From the NCBI GenBank assembly GCA_021833045.1, contig JAKBGP010000060.1:1-10733 (forward strand): a DNA stretch of 10,733 nt, given 5' to 3'. Positions 1-6,126 of this stretch are shown here, in pieces. Positions within the stretch are counted from its first letter, which is position 1, and each line of letters starts with the position of its first letter. The notes below the pieces were generated by a model. The model worked only from the letters and a program-made list of their open reading frames with translations, was not told the DNA's origin and ran no database searches. The position numbers were made by a program, and so were the translations under genes. Origin of the DNA: Thermoplasmata archaeon (GTDB lineage: Archaea; Thermoplasmatota; Thermoplasmata; Thermoplasmatales; Thermoplasmataceae).

Positions 1-264
1 ATACTCCCGTTGCAAGGTGAAGATGTAACATACACAAAGGAAGGAAACTCATACAGGATCAGGTATGAGAATCATGAAATGGTCATACCGGAAGAATTTG
101 TTTTCATATGTGATGTGAAGCACACATCCAGTGAGGAAATTGCAAAATACATGGCAGAAACAATCAGGAAAAATGTCAATATCCCTCCAAATGTAAGGAA
201 AATGGAACTGTCTGTCTATGAAGGGCCTGGCCAGAAGGCCACATGGGAGGAGGAACTGGACTGA
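1..264 (+). CDS. queD: QueD-like 6-carboxy-tetrahydropterin synthase (6-pyruvoyl-tetrahydropterin synthase family), C-terminal part
   Basis: The reading frame is already open at base 1 and ends in TGA, so this is the last 87 codons of a gene starting outside the window. The family makes 6-carboxy-5,6,7,8-tetrahydropterin from dihydroneopterin triphosphate, the first dedicated step towards preQ0 and, in archaea, archaeosine in tRNA. Visible support is a TSSEEIA stretch, matching the family's PT-S/A-E-N-hydrophobic-A motif, and a C-terminal segment ending LSVYEGPGQKATW, which fits the last strand with its conserved Glu. The zinc-binding histidines would lie upstream and cannot be checked. The end overlaps queC, which supports a shared transcript and pathway. 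An internal TTG at base 10 is not a likely start, since the frame continues upstream. A biopterin-type PTPS paralogue is possible, but the queC neighbour argues for QueD. Confidence 0.82.
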   Translation: MLPLQGEDVTYTKEGNSYRIRYENHEMVIPEEFVFICDVKHTSSEEIAKYMAETIRKNVNIPPNVRKMELSVYEGPGQKATWEEELD

Positions 265-971
265 AGGCACTTGTTCTTCTCTCTGGCGGGCTGGATTCAA
301 CCACTGTTCTCTCCCATGCACTCTCAAAGGGATATGGGGTTACCTGCCTGAGTTTTGATTATGGCCAGAGGCACAGCATAGAACTGGAATCCTCGAAGAA
401 GATAGCGGAAAGGATGGGTGTGGAGAGAACTGTATTCTCCCTTAACCTGAGGCAGTTTGGAGGGAGTTCCCTCACATCAGATGTGGATGTGGAACATGGC
501 AAAATTCACAGGGAAGAAATTCCAAATACATACGTTCCAGGTAGGAACATAATTTTTCTTTCCATAGCAGGTGCATTTGCTGACATCAGGAATTGTGAAA
601 GAATCATGATAGGCGTGAATGCAGTGGATTATTCTGGATATCCAGACTGCAGGCCCGAATTCATCTCATCCATGGAAAAATCCCTCAAAACAGGGCTGGC
701 ATTTTCACACAACTTGAAAATAGAAGCACCCCTACAGGAAATGAGCAAGGCTGAAATTATAAAATATGGAATGAGCCTGGGAACACCATACGAATTAACG
801 CATTCATGCTATATTGGAAATGAAGAAGCATGTGGAAAATGTGATTCCTGCCTTCTCAGGCTTAAGGGCTTCATGGAGGCAGATCATGAGGATCCAGTGA
901 AATATTCTCACTACCCTGATTTCTATAAAAGCTATATGGAAAATAAAAAAGGGAAAAGATCAGTTCGATGA
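243..971 (+). CDS. queC: 7-cyano-7-deazaguanine synthase QueC (preQ0 synthase)
   Basis: QueC converts 7-carboxy-7-deazaguanine to 7-cyano-7-deazaguanine (preQ0) using ATP and ammonia. In archaea preQ0 is inserted into tRNA by a transglycosylase on the way to archaeosine. The 242-residue product has the PP-loop SGGLDS near residues 14-19, then DYGQRH near 39-44, VPGRN near 98-102, and a C-terminal zinc site with Cys189, Cys197, Cys200 and Cys203 (C-x7-C-x2-C-x2-C). Length is normal for the family. The ATG at 243 overlaps the upstream queD-like gene by 22 bases. A CTG at 261 is an alternative start: it lies 7 bases after a strong GGAGGAGG Shine-Dalgarno sequence and gives a product beginning (M)KALVLLSGG, as QueC proteins usually do. 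The 3' end overlaps the convergent mdh gene by 12 bases. Confidence 0.95.
   Translation: MGGGTGLKALVLLSGGLDSTTVLSHALSKGYGVTCLSFDYGQRHSIELESSKKIAERMGVERTVFSLNLRQFGGSSLTSDVDVEHGKIHREEIPNTYVPGRNIIFLSIAGAFADIRNCERIMIGVNAVDYSGYPDCRPEFISSMEKSLKTGLAFSHNLKIEAPLQEMSKAEIIKYGMSLGTPYELTHSCYIGNEEACGKCDSCLLRLKGFMEADHEDPVKYSHYPDFYKSYMENKKGKRSVR
245..253 (+). promoter_or_regulatory. Strong Shine-Dalgarno sequence inside the queD end, bearing on the queC start
   Basis: GGGAGGAGG matches the archaeal anti-Shine-Dalgarno well. It lies downstream of the ATG at 243 but 7 bases before an in-frame CTG at 261, which overlaps the upstream TGA stop as CTGA. A small hairpin (TGGCC 228-232, loop AGAA, GGCCA 237-241) lies just before it. 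This favours translational coupling with initiation at 261. The same bases also encode Glu-rich residues of the upstream protein, so the match may be partly fortuitous. Confidence 0.45.
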
Positions 972-983
972 AAGGAACTGATC
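940..983 (-). terminator. Hairpin plus T-rich tract at the queC/mdh convergent junction
   Basis: GATCAGTTC (958-966) and GAACTGATC (975-983) form a perfect 9-bp stem with an 8-base loop. Both stop codons lie inside it: mdh TGA at 960-962 on the minus strand and queC TGA at 969-971 on the plus strand. Read on the minus strand, the stem is followed by a T-rich stretch at about 940-957, the layout of an intrinsic-type terminator for mdh. On the plus strand the following sequence is less T-rich, so its use by queC is less certain. Archaeal termination mainly needs T tracts; the role of the stem is inference. Confidence 0.5.
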
Positions 984-1928
984 CACTTTCTGTGCATTTT
1001 CTGTTACTGATTTCACAGTTTTGTCCCAGAGCGCTTTCTCGTCAGCGTTGAATTCCACCTTGTAAATGTGCTCAACACCCTTCTCCCCAATCTTTATGGG
1101 AACTCCAATGAAAAGGCCTTCAGCAGAGTAGTGTTTTGAGTTCTCCTTATTTATGTATGCAGCACATGGAATCACCCTCTTCTTATCCTTTATGATGGAT
1201 TCAACCATTGCTGTTATGGATATTCCAGGTGCATAGTAAGCGCTTCCCGTCTTCAGGAGGTTTACTATCTCTCCTCCACCGAATCTTGTCCTCTGCACGA
1301 TCTCATCGATTTTTTCCCTGCTGAGAAGGGTAGTTATTGGTATGCCGGAAACGCTTGAATACCTTATGAAAGGAACCATGTCATCTCCATGTCCACCAAT
1401 GACGAAGGCGTTCACATCCTCAACGGAAACACCAAGCTCCATGGCAAGGAATGTCCTGAATCTTGCGCTGTCAAGAGAGCCTCCAAGCCCCATTATTTTT
1501 TCAGGCTTCATTCCGCTAACTTTCTGGAACGCATAGGCCATGGTGTCTGCCGGGTTTGAAACTATGACAACCACTGCATCGGGGGCATATTTCTTCACAT
1601 TCTCTGCAATGTCCTTTATGATCTGGACGTTCTTTGAGAGAAGGTCGTCTCTTGTCATTCCTGGTTTTCTTGCAAGCCCTGCAGTAACCACGATCACATC
1701 AGATCCAGCGAGGTTTGAATAAACATTCCTGTCTATGGTTGTGTATCCTTTTATATTGTTGTCAACACCCCAGTGAGGTGTTCCCTCCATCATATCCAGG
1801 GCCTTTCCTTCTGATGCTCCCTCAATAATATCAAAAAGTGATATGTCACCAAGATCTCTCACCGAAAGGAACTGTGCTACAGATGCCCCTACGTTTCCGG
1901 AACCTATTACTGATATCTTGTTTCTCAT
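960..1928 (-). CDS. mdh: Malate dehydrogenase (LDH-like family), NAD(P)-dependent
   Basis: This enzyme interconverts malate and oxaloacetate in the cytoplasm as part of the citric acid cycle. The 322-residue product has the dinucleotide-binding loop GSGNVGA (9-15), an acidic residue ending strand 2 (Asp33, suggesting preference for NAD), the substrate loop ARKPGMTR with Arg87 and Arg93, the Asp153/Arg156 pair in GGSLDSARF, and catalytic His180 in GGHGDDMVP. Arginine rather than glutamine in the substrate loop marks malate over lactate dehydrogenase. Length is typical of the archaeal LDH-like group. The ATG at 1926-1928 has no Shine-Dalgarno sequence but has a TATA-like box about 26 bases upstream, pointing to a leaderless mRNA. 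The gene stands alone and converges on queC. Confidence 0.95.
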   Translation of the reverse strand: MRNKISVIGSGNVGASVAQFLSVRDLGDISLFDIIEGASEGKALDMMEGTPHWGVDNNIKGYTTIDRNVYSNLAGSDVIVVTAGLARKPGMTRDDLLSKNVQIIKDIAENVKKYAPDAVVVIVSNPADTMAYAFQKVSGMKPEKIMGLGGSLDSARFRTFLAMELGVSVEDVNAFVIGGHGDDMVPFIRYSSVSGIPITTLLSREKIDEIVQRTRFGGGEIVNLLKTGSAYYAPGISITAMVESIIKDKKRVIPCAAYINKENSKHYSAEGLFIGVPIKIGEKGVEHIYKVEFNADEKALWDKTVKSVTENAQKVDQFLSSN

Positions 1929-1950
1929 GGATGGTATATGCTTTATTCCG

Positions 1951-1958
1951 TTATATTT
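1951..1958 (-). promoter_or_regulatory. TATA-like box for mdh
   Basis: On the minus strand this reads AAATATAA, centred about 26 bases before the mdh ATG, so transcription would start at or next to the start codon. A second, better-looking box, TTTAAATAT, lies further upstream at about 1978-1986 and would give a leader of roughly 27 bases. Which is used cannot be decided from sequence alone. Confidence 0.5.
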
Positions 1959-2062
1959 CTATTCGTGTATTTTCAGGATATTTAAAGGAATTAGAATGAC
2001 TTAAAACTAAGTTCAACCAATATTCCATGATCATGCATGTTGGGTATACATTTTTACTGTCA

Positions 2063-2448
2063 GATAGTGTATTGAATCTGCTGTAAAATTGAAAATGCCC
2101 TGCACAATTCGGATTTAGGAGATGAGAAAAATGCAGGATCAATTAGATGTAATGAAAGAGATAATAAGTAGTTTTCTTCTGGACAGCAAGGAAGGAAAGA
2201 AAAAGCTCAAGGAATGGTTTCTCAACACAGTCATGGAGGAGGCAAGGATACAGGAACGGTTCAAGAAAGAGATCATTGAAAACAACAGATGGAAAACTGG
2301 AACTTAAGAAACCGCAGATAAGAGAGTTTCCCTTCAGTACCCATGTATTTGAGAGATATTCAAGGGTTGAGAAGGCCCTTAACTCAGTTATCATCGAATC
2401 ATACATACGGGGTGTTTTCACAGGAATGTCATGAAAATTGTTGAATCC
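2063..2448 (+). mobile_element. IS256-family element, left-end fragment (copy A)
   Basis: The fragment begins with GATAGTGTATTGAATCTGCT, the same left end as the longer copy at 3153, and follows that copy closely through the first part of the transposase gene. Similarity stops at about 2448, after the sequence encoding a VESL segment, and no right inverted repeat follows. The right two-thirds of the element are therefore missing. The fragment has the same orientation as copy B and sits between mdh and a truncated glycosyltransferase gene. The exact right edge is uncertain by some tens of bases. Confidence 0.8.
2131..2448 (+). pseudogene. IS256-family transposase, N-terminal remnant
   Basis: The original start is the ATG at 2131 (MQDQLDVMKE), preceded by an AGGAG ribosome-binding site; the ATG at 2122 in the same frame is too close to that site. 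Compared with copy B, about 47 bases are missing after the codons for EARI, which shifts the frame so that translation stops at 2307. The original frame resumes downstream as RNGSRKRSLKTTDG and continues to the YIRGVF segment, where a further single-base loss shifts it again. Everything from the catalytic domain on is absent. The fragment is inactive. Confidence 0.8.
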
Positions 2449-2513
2449 CTTGACGTTTACACAGGAGGATGTCAGAAGAATTTTTTTTCATAGAAGGTAA
2501 AGAATGTCTCTTA

Positions 2514-3152
2514 TCACCTTTCAAGTGATTTATAATATTTCACCATTTTATCCTTGAAACTATCAAATGAATAATTCAATGATCTTGATAATCCCTTGGT
2601 TTTATAATACTCTCTATTATCAAGCACTTTATTTATTCCTTTTATGATGTCATCAACATCCATTGGATCAGCTAAAACTGCTGCTTCTCCAGCTATCTCT
2701 CTCATTATTGGTATATTTGATGATACAACAGGCAAACCTGTGGCAAAAGCCTCTACTACAGGATAGCCAAACCCCTCGTCCAGTGACGGAAATAAAAGAA
2801 CATCACAAGCATTATAAATTTTGTTCACCGTGACATCATCCACTCTATTGAATGTAATACTTTTCCCAACTTTTGAACCAACTCTTACTAACTTGTAAGT
2901 ATCATCTAACTTATCCATCACTTTTTCAATTGTTGATAAATTTTTTCTTCTTTCTATTGAAGAAATGGATAAAATCAATATTTTGTCCTGTGGTAAGTTC
3001 AATTCAGACCGCAATTTTTCTTTGCTTTGAAGAGGCTTAAAATGTTGATTTATTGGTGGATATATTGCTGTAACGTTTGTCATATCTATATTAAATATAG
3101 ATAGATCATTTTTTACTTTATTAGAAACAGTTATTATGTTGCTAAAATTTTT
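2514..3152 (-). pseudogene. GT4-family glycosyltransferase, C-terminal part, truncated by an IS element
   Basis: About 212 codons encode the C-terminal nucleotide-sugar-binding half of a GT-B fold enzyme, likely transferring a hexose from a nucleotide sugar in glycan assembly. It begins at the interdomain linker (NIITVSNKVKNDL), then has YPPIN, an SISSIERRKNL segment, and the GT4 signature EGFGYPVVE followed by PVVSSNIP and GEAAVLADP. The N-terminal acceptor domain of about 150 residues is missing. The frame runs directly into the left end of the IS at 3153, where IS sequence adds an artificial N-terminus with only a TTG at 3197 as start. The missing half is not recognisable on the other side of the IS, so a rearrangement or deletion probably accompanied or followed insertion. 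The gene is almost certainly non-functional. Confidence 0.85.
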
Positions 3153-3197
3153 GATAGTGTATTGAATCTGCTGTAAAATTGAAGAGGTCCTGCACAA
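3153..3197 (+). repeat. Left terminal inverted repeat of IS copy B
   Basis: This imperfect repeat matches the reverse complement of 4321-4365 at about 33 of 45 positions by hand count. The strongest blocks are GATAGTGTA at the tip, TGCTGTAA in the middle and CCTG-ACAA at the inner end. The same left end, identical over its first 30 or so bases, recurs at 2063. Confidence 0.85.
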
Positions 3198-3220
3198 TTC
3201 AGATTTGAATAGGTGAAAAG

Positions 3221-4318
3221 ATGCAGGACCAATTGGATGTAATGAAAGAGATAATAAGTAGTTTTCTTCTGGACAGCAAGGAAGGGAAGAAAAAGCTCAT
3301 GGAATGGTTTCTCAACACAGTCATGGAAGGGGAGGCAAGGATATAGGTATCCTCTCTTCCCTACGAGAGATTGGAAGAGAGAAAGGGACACAGGAACGGT
3401 CCAAGAAAGAGATCGTTGAAAACAACAGACGGGAATCTGGAACTTAAGAAACCGCAGATAAGGGAGTTTCCCTTCAGCACCCATGTATTTGAGAGATATT
3501 CAAGGGTTGAGAATAACCTCAACTCCGTAATACTGGAATCATACATACAGGGTGTTTTCACCAGGAATGTCATGAATGTGGTTGAATCCCTAGGGGTTGA
3601 GAATATATCAGCTTTATATGTCTCAACGCTTGCATCTGAACTTGACTCAAAGGTAAAATCATTCCTTGAAAGAATGATAGACAGAAGAATGAAGTTCATC
3701 TACATAGATGCAACATACTTCAAGATAAGGGAAGACGGGAAATATGGGAACAAAGCGTTGTATGTGTGCATTGGCATTGACAGTGAGGGAAAAAGGGAGA
3801 TACTGTCATGCAAGCTATGCGATTCTGAAACGGAGATGGAATGGGAATCATTCTTTGATGATCTGAAAGAGAGGGGCCTTAAAGGCATTGAACTGGTGAT
3901 ATCAGATGGCCACAAGGGGATACAGGAATCCGTAACAAGATCATTCCTGGGTGCAGCATGGCAGTTCTGCCATGTCCATTTCATGCGAAACCTCATGAAA
4001 CTCATACCGAAGAAGAAACAGATATCAGTAATGCAGATCGTAAAGCAGGCCCTTGAAAACGAATCCCTTGTATCAAAGGCACAGGATACCTTCATAAAGG
4101 AGGGGTTGGACAAGGCATCTGACATGTTTGAACGATGGTATCCTTCACTGTACAACTACAAGGCGTACAGTGAATTATGCCAGAAAAGGCTGAGGATAAA
4201 GAAGATGGGTGCATTCCTGTCTGAACAGTCCCTTCTGAGACTTGTTGTGACCACAATGATGGACATAAATGAAGAGTGGATCACCGGAAAAAAGTATATG
4301 AACATGGAGGTAGATTAG
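3221..4318 (+). pseudogene. IS256-family transposase with in-frame TAG and apparent loss of the catalytic glutamate
   Basis: The start is the ATG at 3221, 5 bases after an AGGTG ribosome-binding site. The frame reads 41 codons, hits TAG at 3344-3346, then continues open in the same frame to 4318, 365 codons in all. The family's DDE RNase-H-like nuclease cuts DNA at IS ends. Visible family features are LPYERLEERKGHRNG, the first catalytic Asp in YIDATYFKIRE (near base 3707), the second in VISDGHKGI (near 3905), and the QFCHVHFMRN block. The usual segment with T-T/S-N-x-x-E, which carries the third catalytic residue, is missing: YNYKAY is followed almost directly by SELCQKRLRIKKMGAF, suggesting an in-frame deletion of about 20 residues near base 4166. 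Two independent defects make this copy inactive. Confidence 0.88.
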
Positions 4319-4320
4319 GG

Positions 4321-4365
4321 TTGTACAGGATCTTTTCGAAATTACAGCAATTCATGTACACTATC
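4321..4365 (-). repeat. Right terminal inverted repeat of IS copy B
   Basis: Read on the minus strand it begins GATAGTGTACATGAATTGCT and ends CCTGTACAA, the partner of the left repeat at 3153-3197. It starts 2 bases after the transposase stop codon, normal for compact IS256 elements. Confidence 0.85.
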
Positions 4366-4580
4366 TTTTTAGGTCATATCTATTCAGCTTCATTCTTACC
4401 TCATCAATATAATGCTTGATAAACCTACATACAGAATCCTTTTGATTCACCCGTTCTTGGTAACCGTATTTACCGTCATTTCTCTAACTATCTCTTCTAT
4501 TCTTTCCTTAAAGTATCATTGAAACCAGAACCTTTGGTAAAAAACAGATCAACAGTCTTTTTACATCCTGATCACATTTT
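4366..4580 (-). pseudogene. Frameshifted coding remnant of unknown function, abutting the IS
   Basis: No intact gene lies here, but the minus strand holds protein-like stretches in successive frames: one containing CKKTVDLFFTKGSGFNDTLR, then ERIEEIVREM, then GKYGYQERVNQKDSVCRF followed by a basic-amphipathic segment ending MKLNRYDLK at the IS boundary. Joined across two frame changes these give about 65 residues that look like one protein. It does not look like the missing N-terminal half of the glycosyltransferase on the other side of the IS: no GT-B glycine loop is visible, and the frames do not join even if the T5 repeat is collapsed. I do not recognise the family. It may be part of an older mobile element or a locus gene cut by the IS. 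Chance open frames in AT-rich DNA are the main alternative. Confidence 0.4.
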
Positions 4581-4793
4581 ATTCTAATTTTGTTTAAATT
4601 AAAATTCGTATGATGTTAGAATAGGTTAAAGTGTTTCATTGCTCGTTTCTCATTGCTGTGGGTAGAAGAGTCATTTATGCATAATAAACATTACAATCTT
4701 GATCTCTATGACGATCCAAATTTCCTCCGAATCCACAAAATGTAAATGAATGACAGTTCATAATTTACCACCTCCAAAGAGTCAAAAAACCTC
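4581..4793. other. AT-rich spacer without a clear gene
   Basis: No gene is supported here. The longest protein-like stretch is a 22-codon plus-strand frame from the ATG at 4677 (starts MHNKHYNLDLYDDPNFLR), with no good promoter or ribosome-binding site. It could be a remnant or chance. A minus-strand frame that overlaps the end of the upstream glycosyltransferase appears to be only a shadow. Confidence 0.4.
4783..4790 (-). terminator. T tract just after the GT2 stop codon
   Basis: On the minus strand the TAG stop is followed within 4 bases by a run of six T residues (GGTTTTTTGAC). Archaeal RNA polymerase terminates at such runs, so this is a plausible terminator. There is no strong stem and the evidence is composition only. 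Confidence 0.3.
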
Positions 4794-5606
4794 CTATATA
4801 TATAGAAAAATCGCATAGTAGAGTTTTTCCATTTGCGGAGGTATGTGTTTGTATATCCTTGAGTGTCTGATCCTGAATGCCAGCAGAGATACCCCCTGCC
4901 CAATCACTTCTGTAATAGGGTTAAATTTTGAACCTTCAGAATGGTTATATTTCGTTGGAATTTCCTCTGATGTCACTCCATTTTTTTTTAAATGGTACAG
5001 CAAGTCAACATCAAAAAAGGTGTTTGTTACCGATACATTTTTTAAAGCATCCCTAAAAAGATCTGTCTTAATGATCTTGTAACCACTTTGCGTATCATTG
5101 ATATCAATCCCCAATATTATTTTAAGGAGCATATTGAAGCCTCTGCTAATAATCATTCTATGCAGCGGGATATTATTTTCCGAATTCAAGTAACGTGAAA
5201 ATATTGTGATATCAGAGCTAATTCCTTTCCTGATATAATTTACAATGGTTGAGAATGATATAGCACCATCGGCATCCATTAAGATTACAAAATCTGAATC
5301 CACAAGATTCGCCGTTCTTTTAATAGCACTCCCTTTCCCAGATCTGGAGTTGGATCTTGAAATAAAAATGAAATTATACATTTTCATATATTTTGAGATT
5401 ATTTCTTCGGTTCTATCATCTCCATCTAAGGCAATGATGAGCCTCCATTCAGGCTTATTCTCCTCAATAAAACTCACAATTGACTTAATAACAGGTTCTA
5501 TTCTTTTCTCTTCGTTAAACGCGGGAATTACTATGTCAACGCGTGCCTTCAGCCAGTCATACTGATTAAACATCGTGTTATTCTCGTTCTGTAACACTAA
5601 AACCAT
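4794..5606 (-). CDS. GT2 glycosyltransferase, dolichyl-phosphate glucose/mannose synthase-like
   Basis: This is a GT-A fold enzyme likely moving a hexose from a nucleotide sugar onto a polyprenyl or dolichyl phosphate at the cytoplasmic face of the membrane, supplying lipid-linked sugars for glycan assembly. From the ATG at 5606 it has 270 residues. VIPAFNEE lies at 26-33, DGDD at 61-64, RSGKGSAIKR near 88-97 (compare the RGKGGAVR of ALG5-type enzymes), the metal-binding MDADG near 110-114, and DTQSGYK at 171-177 (compare DTQCGFK). The C-terminus has no transmembrane helix, unlike DPM synthases with membrane domains. The frame opens upstream at a TTG (5681), but a TATA-like box 24 bases before 5606 favours that ATG. 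An ATG at 5573 is an alternative. The sugar specificity is not readable. Confidence 0.85.
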   Translation of the reverse strand: MVLVLQNENNTMFNQYDWLKARVDIVIPAFNEEKRIEPVIKSIVSFIEENKPEWRLIIALDGDDRTEEIISKYMKMYNFIFISRSNSRSGKGSAIKRTANLVDSDFVILMDADGAISFSTIVNYIRKGISSDITIFSRYLNSENNIPLHRMIISRGFNMLLKIILGIDINDTQSGYKIIKTDLFRDALKNVSVTNTFFDVDLLYHLKKNGVTSEEIPTKYNHSEGSKFNPITEVIGQGVSLLAFRIRHSRIYKHIPPQMEKLYYAIFLYI

Positions 5607-5624
5607 AAAGGTATCTAAGGCCAC

Positions 5625-5634
5625 TATATAAAAA
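5625..5634 (-). promoter_or_regulatory. TATA-like box for the GT2 gene
   Basis: On the minus strand it reads TTTTTATATA and is centred about 24 bases before the ATG at 5606. No Shine-Dalgarno sequence precedes either candidate ATG, so leaderless initiation at 5606 is the most economical reading. It separates this gene's promoter from the gmd transcript upstream. Confidence 0.5.
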
Positions 5635-5807
5635 TGTATGGATCTCTCCACTTGTGTATGAGTAATTTTATTTAATATCAAAATATAGAATGATTACCGC
5701 TTTATTTATCCTGCATTGGTAAAATTAAAATCTAAATAGAAGATTTATAGCGCCTTACTGGATTCCAGAAAAAAAGAATGTAGGAATAAAAGCATTCCAT
5801 TAAAGAT

Positions 5808-6126
5808 TCAAAGCTCCTTTTGCCTTACTGCAAATTTAGTCCCATGATCATTCAGAAAATTTAATAAATTAAACTTTGCAACATAAATTTCCGGACATTT
5901 ATTTGCGAAAATTATCCTTGTTATCAGGTCATGAAAAAAGAATAAGAGAACCCATGCAAAGAGCACAGTAATAGTTCCTTTCTACTATTATGTTCTGTAC
6001 CAGATTAACAAGTTTACCATGGAAATATGATCGGTAACAGAAACATAACAACTTGTTTATCCATTCTCCATATTGTTGTTATGAATTCAATTAGGTTTAT
6101 TTCATTGCCGATATTTAGTTTTCATT
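5808..6126 (-). pseudogene. Decayed gene overlapping the gmd stop, possible membrane protein remnant
   Basis: An ATG overlaps the gmd stop as ATGA at 6122-6125, the classic start of a coupled next gene, but stops after 7 codons. Protein-like stretches then follow in shifting frames: NEINLIEFITTIWRMDKQ followed by VVMFLLPIIF; then GKLVNLVQNIIVERNYY; then an open run of 57 codons (5811-5981) with a hydrophobic stretch (VLFAWVLLFFF) and a tail containing FANKCPEIYVAKFNLLNF and ending AVRQKEL, closed by TGA at 5808-5810. Together they suggest about 100 residues of a former protein. I do not recognise the family. Since the region is AT-rich and stops are few by chance in some frames, confidence is limited. 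Apart from this remnant, the gap between the GT2 gene and gmd holds nothing I can name. Confidence 0.35.

Larger units (their letters stand above)
3153..4365 (+). mobile_element. IS256-family insertion sequence (copy B), both ends present
   Basis: The 1213-bp element is bounded by related 45-base ends in opposite orientation, both starting GATAGTGTA and both ending CCTG(C/T)ACAA. It contains a single transposase gene of the Mutator/IS256 family. Five T residues flank it on both sides (3148-3152 and 4366-4370), but the family normally makes 8-9 bp target duplications and longer flanks do not match, so no convincing duplication is present. Its transposase is broken, so it could move only if a functional transposase were supplied from elsewhere. 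Confidence 0.88.

Noticed and set aside
1342..1722. Plus-strand open frames inside mdh
   Set aside because: They are antisense shadows of a strongly supported gene and encode nothing recognisable.
3153..3197. TTG at 3197 as a genuine start for the minus-strand glycosyltransferase, with an IS-derived N-terminus
   Set aside because: The resulting protein would still lack the whole acceptor domain, and no promoter or ribosome-binding site supports it.
3344..3346. In-frame TAG in the transposase read as pyrrolysine (known from some Thermoplasmata methanogens)
   Set aside because: TAG ends the GT2 genes at 4794 and 10391 in this window, no Pyl machinery is visible, and the transposase is also damaged elsewhere. 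A nonsense mutation is simpler.
3148..4370. TTTTT on both sides of IS copy B as a target site duplication
   Set aside because: IS256-family elements make 8-9 bp duplications. Five T residues are common in this AT-rich DNA and the next bases do not match.
4706..4903. 65-codon minus-strand frame overlapping the GT2 end
   Set aside because: It overlaps the well-supported GT2 C-terminus in another frame, and the GT2 stop position fits its family length.
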